DNA from: Embleya scabrispora
GTDB lineage: Bacteria; Actinomycetota; Actinomycetes; Streptomycetales; Streptomycetaceae
Assembly (NCBI RefSeq): GCF_002024165.1
Contig: NZ_MWQN01000001.1
Span: 744,001 to 808,000, forward strand
DNA: 64,000 bases
Direction: 5' to 3'
Below, piece after piece: positions 48,370-58,180 of the stretch. A program made the position numbers and the translations under genes. The notes under the pieces are model-generated. The model did no database searches and was not told the origin of the DNA. It was given only the letters and a program-made list of their open reading frames with translations. How positions within the stretch are numbered: the first letter of the stretch is position 1; each line of letters starts with the position of its first letter.

Positions 48370-49004
48370 GCCTTGTCACCTCCGGGCAGCGCGTTGTCGA
48401 TCGCGGACGCCGAACGATGCACCGCGATCATCCGCTGGAAGACGGTGATCACGCTGCCCACGGCGATGAACCAGAGCGCCGCCTCCTGGATGTAGGGCAC
48501 ACCGAGGCCGTCGAGACCGGTCGCCACCAGCGAGATGACCAGCCGTTCGGCCCGCTCGATCAGGCCGGACACGTCGCACGCCAGGCCCAGGCTCTCGGCG
48601 CGGGCCTTGCAGTACGACACCACCTGGCCGGAGCCGAGGCAGACGATGGCCAGGATCGACATCCGCAGGTTGTCGCCGTCGCCCGCGAACCAGATCGCCA
48701 GCGCGCCGAAGATCGCGGCGTCCGCGACCCGGTCGAGCGTGGAGTCGAGGAACGCCCCCCACTTGGTCGAGCGACCCAACTGGCGCGCCATGTTGCCGTC
48801 GACCAGGTCGGAGAAGATGAACGCGGTGATGACGAGCGTGCCGGTGAGGAACCAGCCGATCGGGAAGAACACCAGCGCCGCGACGACCACCCCGAGGGTG
48901 CCGATCAGCGTCACCGTGTCCGGACTCACGTTGTGGCGCAGCAGGAAGCTCGCGAACGGGGTGAGCACACGCGTGAAGAAGGCACGAGCGTATTTGTTGA
49001 GCAT
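48366..49004 (-). CDS. pgsA: CDP-alcohol phosphatidyltransferase, phosphatidylinositol phosphate synthase
   Basis: 212 residues with about six membrane segments. The CDP-alcohol signature (D-x2-DG-x2-AR-x8-G-x3-D-x3-D) is complete, from SDLVDGNMAR to FLDSTLDR near 62-90. It makes the inositol phospholipid precursor for PIMs. I chose the ATG at 49004 (MLNKYARAFF) from family N-termini and GGGAAGG just upstream; an ATG at 49070 overlaps a TACGAT -10-like hexamer and lacks a ribosome site. Confidence 0.92.
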   Translation of the reverse strand: MLNKYARAFFTRVLTPFASFLLRHNVSPDTVTLIGTLGVVVAALVFFPIGWFLTGTLVITAFIFSDLVDGNMARQLGRSTKWGAFLDSTLDRVADAAIFGALAIWFAGDGDNLRMSILAIVCLGSGQVVSYCKARAESLGLACDVSGLIERAERLVISLVATGLDGLGVPYIQEAALWFIAVGSVITVFQRMIAVHRSASAIDNALPGGDKA

Positions 49005-49306
49005 CGCCTTCCCGAAGGATTGCCGGGGCGGCGGGGGATCCGATGGACTCGACCCGCCTGGTGCGCCCATCGTACTGACGCGGTCGCACGTCCCGAGCCC
49101 CCCGTCGTCCGGGCGTGCCGCACCCGGGCGCGCCGCGTTGGAGAAGGGCGCGTACGGCGAGGACACTTGTACTCGGTCCGGCGTCGGGGCAATGCTGCCG
49201 TTCAGGAATCGTTTTGCGGACGTTGGCGTACCGACGACCGACTTTGCACCTGCGCGTCCGGGACGTCGGAGACGACCACACCAGATGGACAACCAGGAGG
49301 TGGCAC
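49005..49306. other. Divergent intergenic region (pgsA / EF-G paralogue)
   Basis: 302 bp. TACGAT at 49069-49074 (minus) could be the pgsA -10. I see no clear promoter for the EF-G gene, no gene and no repeat. Confidence 0.45.
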
Positions 49307-51466
49307 ATGGCGGATAAATCCGGATCCAGCGCCGGAACCGTCGGCAGGGTAACCGCACCCGCGAGCCCGAACGCGGTACGCAACGTGGTGCTGGTGGGCC
49401 ACACGGGCGCGGGTAAGACGACATTGGTGGAGTCCCTGCTCGTGGCGACCGGGACGATTCCCCGGGCCGGTCGCGTCGAGGACGGGACAACCGTCTCCGA
49501 CTACGAGGACATCGAACACCGCCAACACCGGTCGGTGGCGTTGTCGCTGTGCCCCCTCGAGTACGAGGGCGTCAAGATCAACCTGCTCGACACCCCGGGC
49601 TACGCGGACTTCGTCGGCGATCTGCGGGCCGGACTGCGCGCCGCGGACGCGGCGCTGTTCGTGGTCTCGGCCGCCGACGGCGTGGACGGCTCCACCCGGA
49701 TGATCTGGGACGAGTGCGCCTCGATCGGCATGCCGCGCGCGATCGTGATCACCAAGCTCGACCAGGCCCGCGCCGACTTCGACGAGATGGTGCTGATCTG
49801 CCGCCGCGTGTTCGGCGACCCCGACTCGGACACCGTGCTGCCGCTGTACCTGCCGCTGCACGGCGAGGACGAGGGTGTGGCCGGTCTGATGGGCCTGCTC
49901 ACCCAGCGCGTCTACGACTACTCCTCCGGCACCCGGGTGAGCCTGGACCCCGATCCCGAACACCTGCCGCTGATCGAGGACGCCCGCAACCGGTTGATCG
50001 AGGCCATCATCGCGGAGAGCGAGGACGAGTCCCTGATGGACCGCTACCTCTCCGGCGAGCGGATCGACGTGGACACGCTCATCGGCGACCTGGAGACGGC
50101 GGTCGCCCGCGGCTCGTTCCACCCGGTGCTCGCGGTCGCGCCGGGCGGGCTGGGCACCATCGAGCTCCTGGAGGGCATCGTCCGGGCCTGTCCCGCCCCG
50201 CCCGAGCACGAGGTCCTGCCCGTGACCACGCCCGACGGCAAGCCGCGCGACCCGCTGACCTGCGACCCGGAGGGCCCGCTGGCGGCGGAGGTGATCAAGA
50301 CCACCTCCGACCCGTACGTGGGCCGCATCTCGCTGGTCCGGGTCTTCTCCGGCACGCTGCGCCCCGACATGACGGTGCACGTGTCCGGACACGGGATGGC
50401 CGATCGCGGGCACGAGGACCACGACCTGGACGAGCGCATCGGCGCCATGTCCGTCCCGCTGGGCAAGCAGCAGCGCTCGCTGAACCGGGGCATCGCCGGC
50501 GACATCGTCGCGATCGCCAAGCTGACCCGGGCCGAGACCGGCGACACCATCTCGGACAAGGACGATCCGCTGCTGATGGAGCCGTGGATGATGCCCGACC
50601 CGCTGCTGCCGGTCGCCATCCGCGCGCACAGCAAGGCCGACGAGGACAAGCTCTCCCAGTCGCTGGCCCGCCTGGTCGCCGAGGACCCGACGCTGCGCCT
50701 GGAGCACAACACCGACACCCACCAGCTGGTCCTGTGGTGCATGGGCGAGGCGCACGTCGAGGTGCTGCTCGACCGGCTGCGCAGCCGCTACGGGGTCGCG
50801 GTGGACGCGGTGGCGCACCGGGTGTCGCTGCGCGAGACGTTCGCGGAGAAGGCGAGCGGGCGCGGTCGACACGTGAAACAGTCCGGCGGGCACGGGCAGT
50901 TCGCGATCTGCGAGATCGACGTGGAGCCGCTGCCGGGCGGGAGCGGGTTCGAGTTCGTGGACAAGGTCTTCGGCGGCTCGGTGCCGCGCAACTTCATCCC
51001 GTCGGTGGAGAAGGGCGTGCGCGCGCAGATGGACAAGGGGGTCGCGGCCGGTTATCCGATGGTGGACCTGCGGGTGACGCTGACCGACGGCAAGGCGCAC
51101 TCGGTCGACTCCTCCGACATGGCCTTCCAGATGGCGGGCGCGCTCGCGCTGCGCGAGGCCGCCGCGAGCACCCGGATCCACCTGCTCGAGCCGGTCTCCG
51201 AGGTGCGGGTCACCGTCTCCGACGAGTACGTGGGCGGCGTGCTCAGCGACCTCAGCTCGCGCCGCGGCCGCGTCGTGGGCACCGAGCCCATCGGCTCGGG
51301 CCGCACCCTGATCCGGGCCGAGGTCCCGGAGATCGAGATCAGCCGCTACGCGATCGACCTGCGCTCGATCAGCCACGGCACGGGCCAGTTCGCCCGCACC
51401 TACTGCCGCCACGACCCGATGCCCCCGCAGTTGGCCGCGAAGGTCACCGCGGACACGCAGGCCTGA
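49307..51466 (+). CDS. EF-G-like translation GTPase paralogue (EF-G2)
   Basis: 719 residues with the full EF-G domain order. G1 is GHTGAGKT (31-38) and G3 DTPGYADF (95-102). Two motifs deviate: the switch I segment reads HRQHRSVALS where EF-G has ERGIT, and G4 is TKLD (149-152) instead of NKxD. Domain IV (RETFAEKASGRGRHVKQSGGHGQ) and domain V (RRGRVVGTEP) are normal. Mycobacterial EF-G2 is reported from memory to lack ribosome-dependent GTPase activity; this protein may share that. The ATG at 49307 follows AGGAGGTGG. It is not beside rpsL or tuf, so it is not the housekeeping fusA. Confidence 0.9.
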   Translation: MADKSGSSAGTVGRVTAPASPNAVRNVVLVGHTGAGKTTLVESLLVATGTIPRAGRVEDGTTVSDYEDIEHRQHRSVALSLCPLEYEGVKINLLDTPGYADFVGDLRAGLRAADAALFVVSAADGVDGSTRMIWDECASIGMPRAIVITKLDQARADFDEMVLICRRVFGDPDSDTVLPLYLPLHGEDEGVAGLMGLLTQRVYDYSSGTRVSLDPDPEHLPLIEDARNRLIEAIIAESEDESLMDRYLSGERIDVDTLIGDLETAVARGSFHPVLAVAPGGLGTIELLEGIVRACPAPPEHEVLPVTTPDGKPRDPLTCDPEGPLAAEVIKTTSDPYVGRISLVRVFSGTLRPDMTVHVSGHGMADRGHEDHDLDERIGAMSVPLGKQQRSLNRGIAGDIVAIAKLTRAETGDTISDKDDPLLMEPWMMPDPLLPVAIRAHSKADEDKLSQSLARLVAEDPTLRLEHNTDTHQLVLWCMGEAHVEVLLDRLRSRYGVAVDAVAHRVSLRETFAEKASGRGRHVKQSGGHGQFAICEIDVEPLPGGSGFEFVDKVFGGSVPRNFIPSVEKGVRAQMDKGVAAGYPMVDLRVTLTDGKAHSVDSSDMAFQMAGALALREAAASTRIHLLEPVSEVRVTVSDEYVGGVLSDLSSRRGRVVGTEPIGSGRTLIRAEVPEIEISRYAIDLRSISHGTGQFARTYCRHDPMPPQLAAKVTADTQA

Positions 51467-51485
51467 CGCTCGACTTGCGCGGCAC

Positions 51486-51514
51486 GACCGGTCGGTTCGA
51501 CGAGCCGGCCGGTC
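51486..51514. terminator. Hairpin between convergent EF-G2 and GH15-like genes
   Basis: GACCGGTCGG (51486-51495) pairs with CCGGCCGGTC (51505-51514), one mismatch, 9-nt loop. It lies 19 bp after the EF-G2 stop. Confidence 0.5.
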
Positions 51515-51552
51515 GGGTCGCCGCACCGGCGGGCCGCCGCGCCGCCGGGACG

Positions 51553-52926
51553 TCAGGGGATCGGCAACGATCGGTCCAGGGCGGTCAGGGTCAGCAGTAC
51601 GCCGGCCGAGGTCCAGGCCAGGGGGGCCACCGACGCGGGTTTGCCGTCGGCGGAGACCTTTTCGGGCAGGGAGCCGGCCGCGGTGCGGTGGTCGGCCAGC
51701 CAGTCGAGTCGCTGCCGCGCGCCGGCCCGATCCCCGCTCGCGGCGCTGAACAGCGCGAACGACGCGGTCTCCGGGGTCCACGCCGCCGTCGGGTCGCCGG
51801 CCCAGTGCTCGCCCGGCAGGATGCCCCCGTTGGGCAGCGTGAGCCGTTCGGCGGCGCCGCGGACGGCGCTCGCGACCCCCGCGTCGGCGGGCGCGAACGG
51901 CGGGCCCAGCCAGGTCACCGCCGTATCCGCGCCGCCCTTGGCGGAGGCCGTGCGCGGGTAGTCGTGCCGGCCGAAGGTGTCCCGGATCGCGCGGTCGAGT
52001 CGTTGCGCGGGCCCGGCCCAGCGTTCGGCCGCGGCCGGGTCGGTCCGGCGGGCCAGGTCGACGGCCGCCCGCAACCCGGCCGACAGCGGCGCGGCGGTGC
52101 CCAGGGTGACCTGGTCGGTCCGCGTCTCCCAGTAGTCCGGGCCGCGCGGCGGCAGCCCGTTCGGGCGCAGCCGCCCGGTCACCGCGTCGCCGGCGGCGCG
52201 CACCATGGGCCACAGTTCGGCGAGTGCGGCGGTCGTCTCGGGGGCCTTCGGGTCCTGGTGGACGTACCAGAACCAGACCGCCCACGGCACCCAGCCGTTG
52301 CCGTCCAATTGGGCGGCGCGCTTGTCCCCGACGGGGGCGCCGTCCAGCCGATAGCGCGCCTCCCAGGTGCCGTCGGGGCGTTGCAGCGTGGCCAGCCGGC
52401 GCAGTACGGCGAGCGCGTCGCGGCCGTGCCCGGTGGCGGTGTACGCCGCCGCGACCCACGCGGCGTCGCGCGGCCAGACGTACTTCCAGATGCCGTACCA
52501 GGCGGCGGCGACCGACCCGTCCGGCTGGGTCAGGGTGCGCATGTCCAGCAGCGCGCGCTCGGCCATCTCGCGGTCGCGCGGCGTCGCTCCGGGGACGCTG
52601 CCCCGGCCGAGCCAGGCGCGCTCGGCCTCGGTGGGCGCGACGGGCGGCGCGTCGGTGGGCAGCGCGATCGGGCCTTCGGGGCCGGGTATGACGCCGCCGA
52701 GGAGCAGCGGCCGGGTGGTGGGCGGGGGTGGGGCGGCGCCGCCGACGAAGACGACGATGCCGGCGGCGAGCAGCACGCCGATCACGGCGATGCCGAGGGA
52801 GCGGGCCCTGCCGAGCGAACGCCCGAGCCGGGGCCTCCTGTTCGCCACGTTCGCCGTCTCCGCCCCCGTGCCCCCCGTCGCCTTCGTGGCAACCGGACCG
52901 TTACTCGTTCGGCCCAGTCTAGGCAT
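51553..52926 (-). CDS. GH15-like (alpha/alpha)6 protein, membrane-anchored or secreted
   Basis: 457 residues. Basic N-terminus, one hydrophobic segment (about 43-62, IAVIGVLLAAGIVVFVGGAA), then a glucoamylase-like barrel. WKYVWPRDAAW resembles the W-x-RDxxY substrate motif, DYWETRTDQ carries the likely general acid glutamate, and ILPGEHWAGDP lies near the second. Family enzymes release glucose from alpha-glucans; trehalose or other activity is possible. The ATG at 52926 has a weak ribosome site, and the frame is open upstream to 53100. Single gene between EF-G2 and a GT87 gene. Confidence 0.75.
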   Translation of the reverse strand: MPRLGRTSNGPVATKATGGTGAETANVANRRPRLGRSLGRARSLGIAVIGVLLAAGIVVFVGGAAPPPPTTRPLLLGGVIPGPEGPIALPTDAPPVAPTEAERAWLGRGSVPGATPRDREMAERALLDMRTLTQPDGSVAAAWYGIWKYVWPRDAAWVAAAYTATGHGRDALAVLRRLATLQRPDGTWEARYRLDGAPVGDKRAAQLDGNGWVPWAVWFWYVHQDPKAPETTAALAELWPMVRAAGDAVTGRLRPNGLPPRGPDYWETRTDQVTLGTAAPLSAGLRAAVDLARRTDPAAAERWAGPAQRLDRAIRDTFGRHDYPRTASAKGGADTAVTWLGPPFAPADAGVASAVRGAAERLTLPNGGILPGEHWAGDPTAAWTPETASFALFSAASGDRAGARQRLDWLADHRTAAGSLPEKVSADGKPASVAPLAWTSAGVLLTLTALDRSLPIP

Positions 52927-53068
52927 CGTCCGATCATCGTTCGAACGCGCGTCGGCGGAGTCTCCCCTCACCCACCGCGCCCTCGCCCGCATCGCGCCCG
53001 CCTCGCCGTACGACCCGTGACCACGAGCCGGAGCGGGCGGGGACGGATCAGCTGAAAGTACGACGAGT

Positions 53069-54319
53069 CTACGAAGTCGGATCCGCGTCGGGCTCGGCAA
53101 CCGGCGTCAAACCGGTCGAACAGGTGATTCGCCGGCGCTCCGCGGCCAGGGACCAGGCGCCGGCGACCAGCACGGCCAGGCCGACCAGGACATACGCGTT
53201 GCCCACGAGCAGCTGCCACCCGTGCAGGTTCAGCTCCCCGCCGTCGCCGAACGGCACCGTCCACACGATCCCGCTCGGCAGCACCCCCGAGACCCGGGCC
53301 CGGTGCATCGGATAGGCCGCGGCCACGGCGAGCACCGCGACCAGCGCGAGCGTGGCGGCCGCGGCACGGGTGCGCCGAACCCGGTCGATCAGCACCACGA
53401 CCAGCGGCAGCGCCCACGCCCAGTGATGCGTCCACGAGATCGGCGACACCAGCAGCGCGGTCAGCGCGCACAGGCCCACCCCCGTGAGCGCGGCCCCGCG
53501 CCGGGCCGCCCGTACCGCGAGCGTCATCCCGACCGCCGCGACCGTCAGCGCGAGCGCCGGCCACAACCACCCGGGCGGCGCCTGGGCGCCGAACTGCCGG
53601 GTCACCGCGCCGTGCACGGACTGATTGCCCGGGAACTGCGCCAGGCCGATCCGGGTGTCGTCCAGGAACAGGCCGCCCCAGTAGTCGACGCACTCCCGGG
53701 GCAGTACCGCGAACGCCGCCACGAACGTGCCGGCGAACACGCCCAGCGCGGTCAGCCCCTCGCGCACCCGTCCGGTCAGCAGCAGATAGGGGATGAAGAT
53801 CGCCGGCGTCAGCTTGAGCCCGGCCGCGAGGCCCACCCCCACACCGGCGAACCGGGTTCCGCGCGCCCGCGCGAAGTCGGACAACACCAGGACGAGCAGC
53901 AGCAGGTTGATCTGGCCGAAGCGCAGGTTCTCCTGGACCGGCTCGGTCCACAGCAGCGCGGCGGCGGTCAACGCGGTCGCCTTCACCCGGTCCCCGAGCG
54001 GCCCGACGATCCCCCACGCGAGCCACGTCGCCACGACGAGCAGCACGAGGTTGCCCACCACGCCGATCACCTCGACCGCGCCCCACGGCAACCACGCCAG
54101 CGGGGTGAACGTCAGCCCGGCCCACGGCGTGTAGGTGAACGGCAACCGGCCGGGCCGGATCGTGTACAACTCGCCGTCGCCGGCGAGCACCTCCAGGCCG
54201 CCCTGGCGATAGACCTTCAGATCGCCCAGCCACCACATGTCGGCGGATCCGAACGTGCCCAGCAGCAGGTACGCGGTGATCGAACACGCGGCCACCGCGA
54301 GGGCCGTCCGGCGGGTCAC
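53069..54319 (-). CDS. GT87-family (DUF2029) membrane glycosyltransferase
   Basis: 416 residues, about ten membrane segments. GDLKVYRQGG and the following loop hold the first acidic site; WTEPVQENLRFGQINLLLLVLVL and NQSVHGAVTRQF are family segments. GT87 enzymes transfer mannose or arabinose from polyprenyl-phosphate donors outside the membrane, and PimE is one. Given the PIM genes nearby, a mannosyltransferase is a fair guess but not proven. The GTG at 54319 overlaps the stop of the DCC-family gene (GTGA). Confidence 0.85.
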   Translation of the reverse strand: MTRRTALAVAACSITAYLLLGTFGSADMWWLGDLKVYRQGGLEVLAGDGELYTIRPGRLPFTYTPWAGLTFTPLAWLPWGAVEVIGVVGNLVLLVVATWLAWGIVGPLGDRVKATALTAAALLWTEPVQENLRFGQINLLLLVLVLSDFARARGTRFAGVGVGLAAGLKLTPAIFIPYLLLTGRVREGLTALGVFAGTFVAAFAVLPRECVDYWGGLFLDDTRIGLAQFPGNQSVHGAVTRQFGAQAPPGWLWPALALTVAAVGMTLAVRAARRGAALTGVGLCALTALLVSPISWTHHWAWALPLVVVLIDRVRRTRAAAATLALVAVLAVAAAYPMHRARVSGVLPSGIVWTVPFGDGGELNLHGWQLLVGNAYVLVGLAVLVAGAWSLAAERRRITCSTGLTPVAEPDADPTS

Positions 54320-54720
54320 CCGGCGGCGTTGACGGTGTCCGGCCGCAGGTGGGCCGGCATCGCACACGCGGGCGTGCCGCCGGGCATCCGGTCGCGGTTG
54401 TCCGCCACCAGCCGGTACACCCCGTGCGCCGCGATGCTGACCGGCTGCACCCGCAGTGCCGCGCCGGCCAGGGCCCACGGCCCGCCCGCGTTCATCAACA
54501 GCTTGGCCACCGCGTGGTGGCCGCCGTACACGGTGCCGACGGGGGTCACCCACAACACCTCGTGCTCGGCGCGGTGCTGCGCGACGCCCAACTCCTCCAG
54601 CTCGGCGAACTGCCAGGCCACCACGTCGGCGTCGAACGGAATGTGCTTTTGCGCGAACTCCACCGACCGGGTGCAGAAACCACAGTCGCCGTCGTACACG
54701 AGAACCGGTCGTGCGCTCAA
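54316..54720 (-). CDS. DCC-family thiol-disulfide oxidoreductase-like protein (DUF393)
   Basis: 134 residues. VLVYDGDCGFCTRSVEF (about 6-22) is the family DCC motif with a CxxC-like DCGFC site, and the fold resembles thioredoxin. The VYGGHHAVAKLL segment is conserved. Its redox partner is unknown. The start is TTG at 54720: GGAG stands 7 nt before it, and an earlier TTG pair lacks this. Coupled to the GT87 gene. Confidence 0.85.
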   Translation of the reverse strand: MSARPVLVYDGDCGFCTRSVEFAQKHIPFDADVVAWQFAELEELGVAQHRAEHEVLWVTPVGTVYGGHHAVAKLLMNAGGPWALAGAALRVQPVSIAAHGVYRLVADNRDRMPGGTPACAMPAHLRPDTVNAAG

Positions 54721-54784
54721 AGTTCTTCTCCTCAACAACCGCTGACAACCACTGTCAACCGCTCGGATCCTGCGGGTGGACGGG

Positions 54785-55333
54785 TCAGTCGACCGGCCAG
54801 GCGGTGGCCAACATCTCGCGCGTGTCCGCGAGCAGTTGCGGCAGCACCTTGGTGTGCCCGACCACGGGCATGAAGTTCGTGTCCCCGCCCCAGCGGGGAA
54901 CCAGGTGCTGGTGCAGGTGCGCGGCGATGCCGGCCCCGGCGACGTGGCCCTGGTTCATCCCGATGTTGAAGCCCTGCGCCCCGGAGACCTTGCGCAGCGT
55001 GCTCATCGCCGACTTGGTGAACCGGGCGAGCTCTATCGTCTCGGCGTCGTCGAGGTCGGTGTAGTCGGCGACGTGCCGGTAGGGCACCACCATCAGGTGG
55101 CCGCCGTTGTACGGGTACAGGTTCAACACCGCGTAGACCTGCTCACCCCGCGCGACGACGAGCCCGTCGACATCGCTCAGCGAGGGAATCCGGCAGAACG
55201 GGCACCCGTCGTCGGGCGTCGGCCCCGACGGCTTGTTCTCACCCTTGATGTACGCCATCCGATGGGGAGTCCACAGCCGGGCGAAGGCATCCGGCCCCCC
55301 AACCCCATCCTGGATCTCGGGCTCGCTCGTCAT
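54785..55333 (-). CDS. HIT-family hydrolase (AP4A hydrolase-like)
   Basis: 182 residues. The histidine triad is in HLHQHLVPRW near 147-156, with GFNIGMNQGHVAGAG before it, and two cysteines in DDGCPFCRI start the domain. Branch of the family that cleaves dinucleoside polyphosphates. Located between thrS and the pim cluster, where the actinobacterial homologue usually lies. The ATG at 55333 is favoured; ribosome sites here are weak and an ATG at 55345 is also in frame. Confidence 0.9.
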   Translation of the reverse strand: MTSEPEIQDGVGGPDAFARLWTPHRMAYIKGENKPSGPTPDDGCPFCRIPSLSDVDGLVVARGEQVYAVLNLYPYNGGHLMVVPYRHVADYTDLDDAETIELARFTKSAMSTLRKVSGAQGFNIGMNQGHVAGAGIAAHLHQHLVPRWGGDTNFMPVVGHTKVLPQLLADTREMLATAWPVD

Positions 55334-55390
55334 GCCAGGAAGCATATGCCGTGGGCACACACCGACCACGACCCGGTGACGGGCCGACCG

Positions 55391-55428
55391 CGGCCCGGCG
55401 ATCGCACTGCCTCGCGATCACCGGGCCG
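55391..55428 (-). terminator. thrS terminator hairpin
   Basis: CGGCCCGG plus GATCGC pair with GCGATC plus CCGGGCCG, one C-A mismatch, 8-nt loop, 18 bp after the thrS stop. Confidence 0.65.
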
Positions 55429-55445
55429 AGGTCGACGACGTCGCG

Positions 55446-57425
55446 TCAGACCTGGACGCGGTCCTGGACGGCCTTGACGATCTCGGCCACCGCGGCGTCG
55501 ACCGGGACGCCGTTGTTCTGCTCGCCGTTGCGGTAGCGGAAGCTCACCGCGCCGGCTTGGACGTCCTCGTCGCCCGCGAGCAGCATGTACGGGATCTTGT
55601 CGCGGTTCGCGTTGCGGATCTTCTTCTGCATGCGGTCCGCGGAGTCGTCGATGTCGACCCGGATGCCCTGCGCCCGGAGCTTGGTCGCGACCTCCTCCAG
55701 GTAGGGCACGTGCTCCTCGGTGATCGGGATGCCGACCACCTGGACCGGCGCGAGCCACGGCGGCATCTTGCCCGCGTAGTGCTCGAGCAGGACCGCGAAG
55801 AACCGCTCGATCGAGCCGAACAGCGCACGGTGGATCATCACCGGCTGCTGCCGCGTGCCGTCGGCGGCGGTGTACTCCAGGTCGAAGCGCTCGGGCAGGT
55901 TGAAGTCGACCTGGATGGTCGACATCTGCCAGGTCCGCCCGATCGCGTCCCTGGCCTGGACCGAGATCTTCGGCCCGTAGAACGCGGCGCCGCCCGGGTC
56001 GTCGACCAGTTCCAGACCCTGCTTCTGCGCGGCCTGGCGCAGCGTCTCGGTGGCCTCGGTCCAGTTCTCCTCGGTGCCGATCGACTTCTCCGGGTTCCTG
56101 GTGGACAGCTCCAGGTAGAAGTCGTCGAGGCCGTAGTCGCGCAGCAGGTTGAGCACGAAGGTCAGCAGCGAGTCCAGCTCGCCCGCCATCTGGTCGCGCG
56201 TGCAGTAGATGTGCGCGTCGTCCTGGGTGAAGCCGCGCGCGCGGGTCAGCCCGTGCACCACGCCCGACTTCTCGTAGCGGTAGACGGTGCCGAACTCGAA
56301 CAGGCGCAGCGGGAACTCGCGGTAGGACCGGCCCCGGGCCCGGTAGATCAGGTTGTGCATGGGGCAGTTCATCGGCTTGAGGTAGTAGTTCTGCCCCTCG
56401 TCCAGCTCCATGGGCGGGTACATGCCGTCGGCGTACCAGTCCAGGTGGCCGGAGACCTCGAACAGCTTGCCCTTGGTGGCGTGCGGCGTGTAGACGAACT
56501 GGTAGCCCGCCTCCTCGTGCCGGCGCCGCGAGTAGTCCTCCATGGTGCGGCGGATGATGCCGCCCTTGGGGTGGAAGACGGCCAGGCCGGAGCCGATCTC
56601 CTCGGGGATGGAGAACAGGTCCAGCTCGGCGCCGAGCTTGCGGTGGTCGCGCTTCTCGGCCTCCTCGAGGAAGGTCGTGTAGGCCTTGAGCTCGTCCTTG
56701 CTCGGCCACGCGGTGCCGTAGATGCGCTGGAGCTGCTTGTTCTTCTCGCTGCCGCGCCAGTAGGCGGCGGCCGAGCGCATCAGCTTGAACGCGGGGATCA
56801 GCCGGGTGGTGGGCAGGTGCGGACCCCGGCACAGGTCCTTCCAGCACAGCTCGCCGGTCTTCGCGTCCAGGTTGTCGTAGATGGTCAGCTCGCCCGCGCC
56901 GACCTCGGCGGACGCGCCCTCGGCGGCCTCCGCGGCGGAGCCCTTGAGGCCGATCAGCTCCAGCTTGTACGGCTCGTCGGCCAGCTCCGCGCGCGCGTCC
57001 TCGTCGGTGGTGACCCGGCGGGCGAAGCGCTGCCCCTGCTTGACGATCTCCTGCATCTTCTTCTCGATGCGCTTGAGGTCGTCGGGGTGGAACGGTGTCT
57101 CGACGTCGAAGTCGTAGTAGAAGCCGTCCTTGATCGGCGGGCCGATGCCGAGCTTGGCCTCGGGGAACAGCTCCTGTACGGCCTGCGCCATCACGTGCGC
57201 GGCGGAGTGGCGCAGGATGTTCAGGCCGTCGTCGGAGCCGATCAGGACGGGCTCGACCTCGTCGCCGTCGACCAGGACGTAGGCCAGGTCGACCAGTCGG
57301 CCGGCCACGCGCGCGGCGACCACCGAGCGGTCGCCGTCGAAGAGCTCGGCGGCCGTCGTGCCCGTGGTCACCACCCGCTCGTCCCGGTCCGGGTCGCGGC
57401 TGATGGTCACTCGGGCTTCGGACAC
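55446..57425 (-). CDS. thrS: Threonyl-tRNA synthetase
   Basis: 659 residues. TGS domain (1-65), editing domain with HSAAHVMAQ and the CRGPHLP block, class II core ([13 protein letters not shown], motif 2 near [18 protein letters not shown], motif 3 at [20 protein letters not shown]) and a C-terminal anticodon domain. The start is GTG at 57425 with AGGAG at 8 nt. I see no T-box leader in the 282 bp upstream, which is shared with a divergent secreted-peptide gene. Confidence 0.97.
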   Translation of the reverse strand: MSEARVTISRDPDRDERVVTTGTTAAELFDGDRSVVAARVAGRLVDLAYVLVDGDEVEPVLIGSDDGLNILRHSAAHVMAQAVQELFPEAKLGIGPPIKDGFYYDFDVETPFHPDDLKRIEKKMQEIVKQGQRFARRVTTDEDARAELADEPYKLELIGLKGSAAEAAEGASAEVGAGELTIYDNLDAKTGELCWKDLCRGPHLPTTRLIPAFKLMRSAAAYWRGSEKNKQLQRIYGTAWPSKDELKAYTTFLEEAEKRDHRKLGAELDLFSIPEEIGSGLAVFHPKGGIIRRTMEDYSRRRHEEAGYQFVYTPHATKGKLFEVSGHLDWYADGMYPPMELDEGQNYYLKPMNCPMHNLIYRARGRSYREFPLRLFEFGTVYRYEKSGVVHGLTRARGFTQDDAHIYCTRDQMAGELDSLLTFVLNLLRDYGLDDFYLELSTRNPEKSIGTEENWTEATETLRQAAQKQGLELVDDPGGAAFYGPKISVQARDAIGRTWQMSTIQVDFNLPERFDLEYTAADGTRQQPVMIHRALFGSIERFFAVLLEHYAGKMPPWLAPVQVVGIPITEEHVPYLEEVATKLRAQGIRVDIDDSADRMQKKIRNANRDKIPYMLLAGDEDVQAGAVSFRYRNGEQNNGVPVDAAVAEIVKAVQDRVQV

Positions 57426-57707
57426 CGTTCGTCTCCTGACGTGTGGTTGGCGGATGTCGCGCGGCGCGGCTCGGCTCGCTGCTGCGCCGATGCCCTCGCT
57501 CGCACACCGATGCTATCGAGCCGGGAGCGGGAACCTTGCCTCGGTTTCCCCACGCCGGGCGGGCGCCGGCCCGGCGTAGAAGCGTCGGGGCGGAGGTGGC
57601 GGCGGAGGCACCTGCGCAGTCGTGTCGCCGTCACGTCGCCGTTGCGACGACGAAAGATCGAGCCCCGACTTCCCACAGGGTCACTCCTTCGGGTGAGAAT
57701 AGGGCCC

Positions 57708-58118
57708 GTGACGCAACGGATGGCCTCGCTGTCAGTCCCGCTGCGGCCGGTCATCCGGCTGTTGGCCGGGGCTGTGCTGGCGTGCGCCGCGCTCCTGGGC
57801 AGCGCGTTCCCGGTCCACGCCGAGTCACTGCCGTCGACCGCGACCATTCCGACGGTGTGTCCCTTCCATCACTCGGCGCACGAGCAGCGGGACGTGGGCG
57901 GTCCGGACGACAAGGGCGACGGTTCGGGACGCTGCGGGGATCGCTCGCACGCGTGTGTCCCGGCCACCGTCCCGCCGCTGCCGCCGGTGTTCGCGCCCGC
58001 GCCGTGCTCGATGTTGCCGCCGTGGCTGGCCGATCCGGACGCCGTCGGCATCGCGCTCGCACCCACGCCCGCGAAGGACGCCCCCGATCTGACGGTGCTC
58101 TGCGTCAGTCGTACGTGA
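57708..58118 (+). CDS. Small secreted Cys/His-rich protein, unrecognised
   Basis: 136 residues with a signal peptide (about 1-38, LLAGAVLACAALLGSAFPVHA). The mature part is Pro-rich with cysteines at 51, 76, 83, 100 and 132 and several histidines (CPFHHSAHEQ, RSHAC). The layout would suit metal binding, but I do not recognise a family. The start GTG at 57708 has no strong ribosome site. It stands 62 bp before a DUF3105 gene and may form one unit with it and the DUF305 gene. Confidence 0.65.
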   Translation: MTQRMASLSVPLRPVIRLLAGAVLACAALLGSAFPVHAESLPSTATIPTVCPFHHSAHEQRDVGGPDDKGDGSGRCGDRSHACVPATVPPLPPVFAPAPCSMLPPWLADPDAVGIALAPTPAKDAPDLTVLCVSRT

Positions 58119-58180
58119 TCCGCGCGGCACACCCTCGCACGGTCCACAGACGTATCCCGGAATCGGAATAAGGCGGAGCC

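Noticed and set aside
49069-49074. TACGAT as a definite promoter of pgsA
   Set aside because: It has no recognisable -35 and the hexamer is common; kept only as a reason to prefer the downstream start codon.
57426-57707. T-box leader for thrS
   Set aside because: No AGGGTGGNACCGCG-type antiterminator sequence and no fitting stem; the divergent spacing leaves little room.
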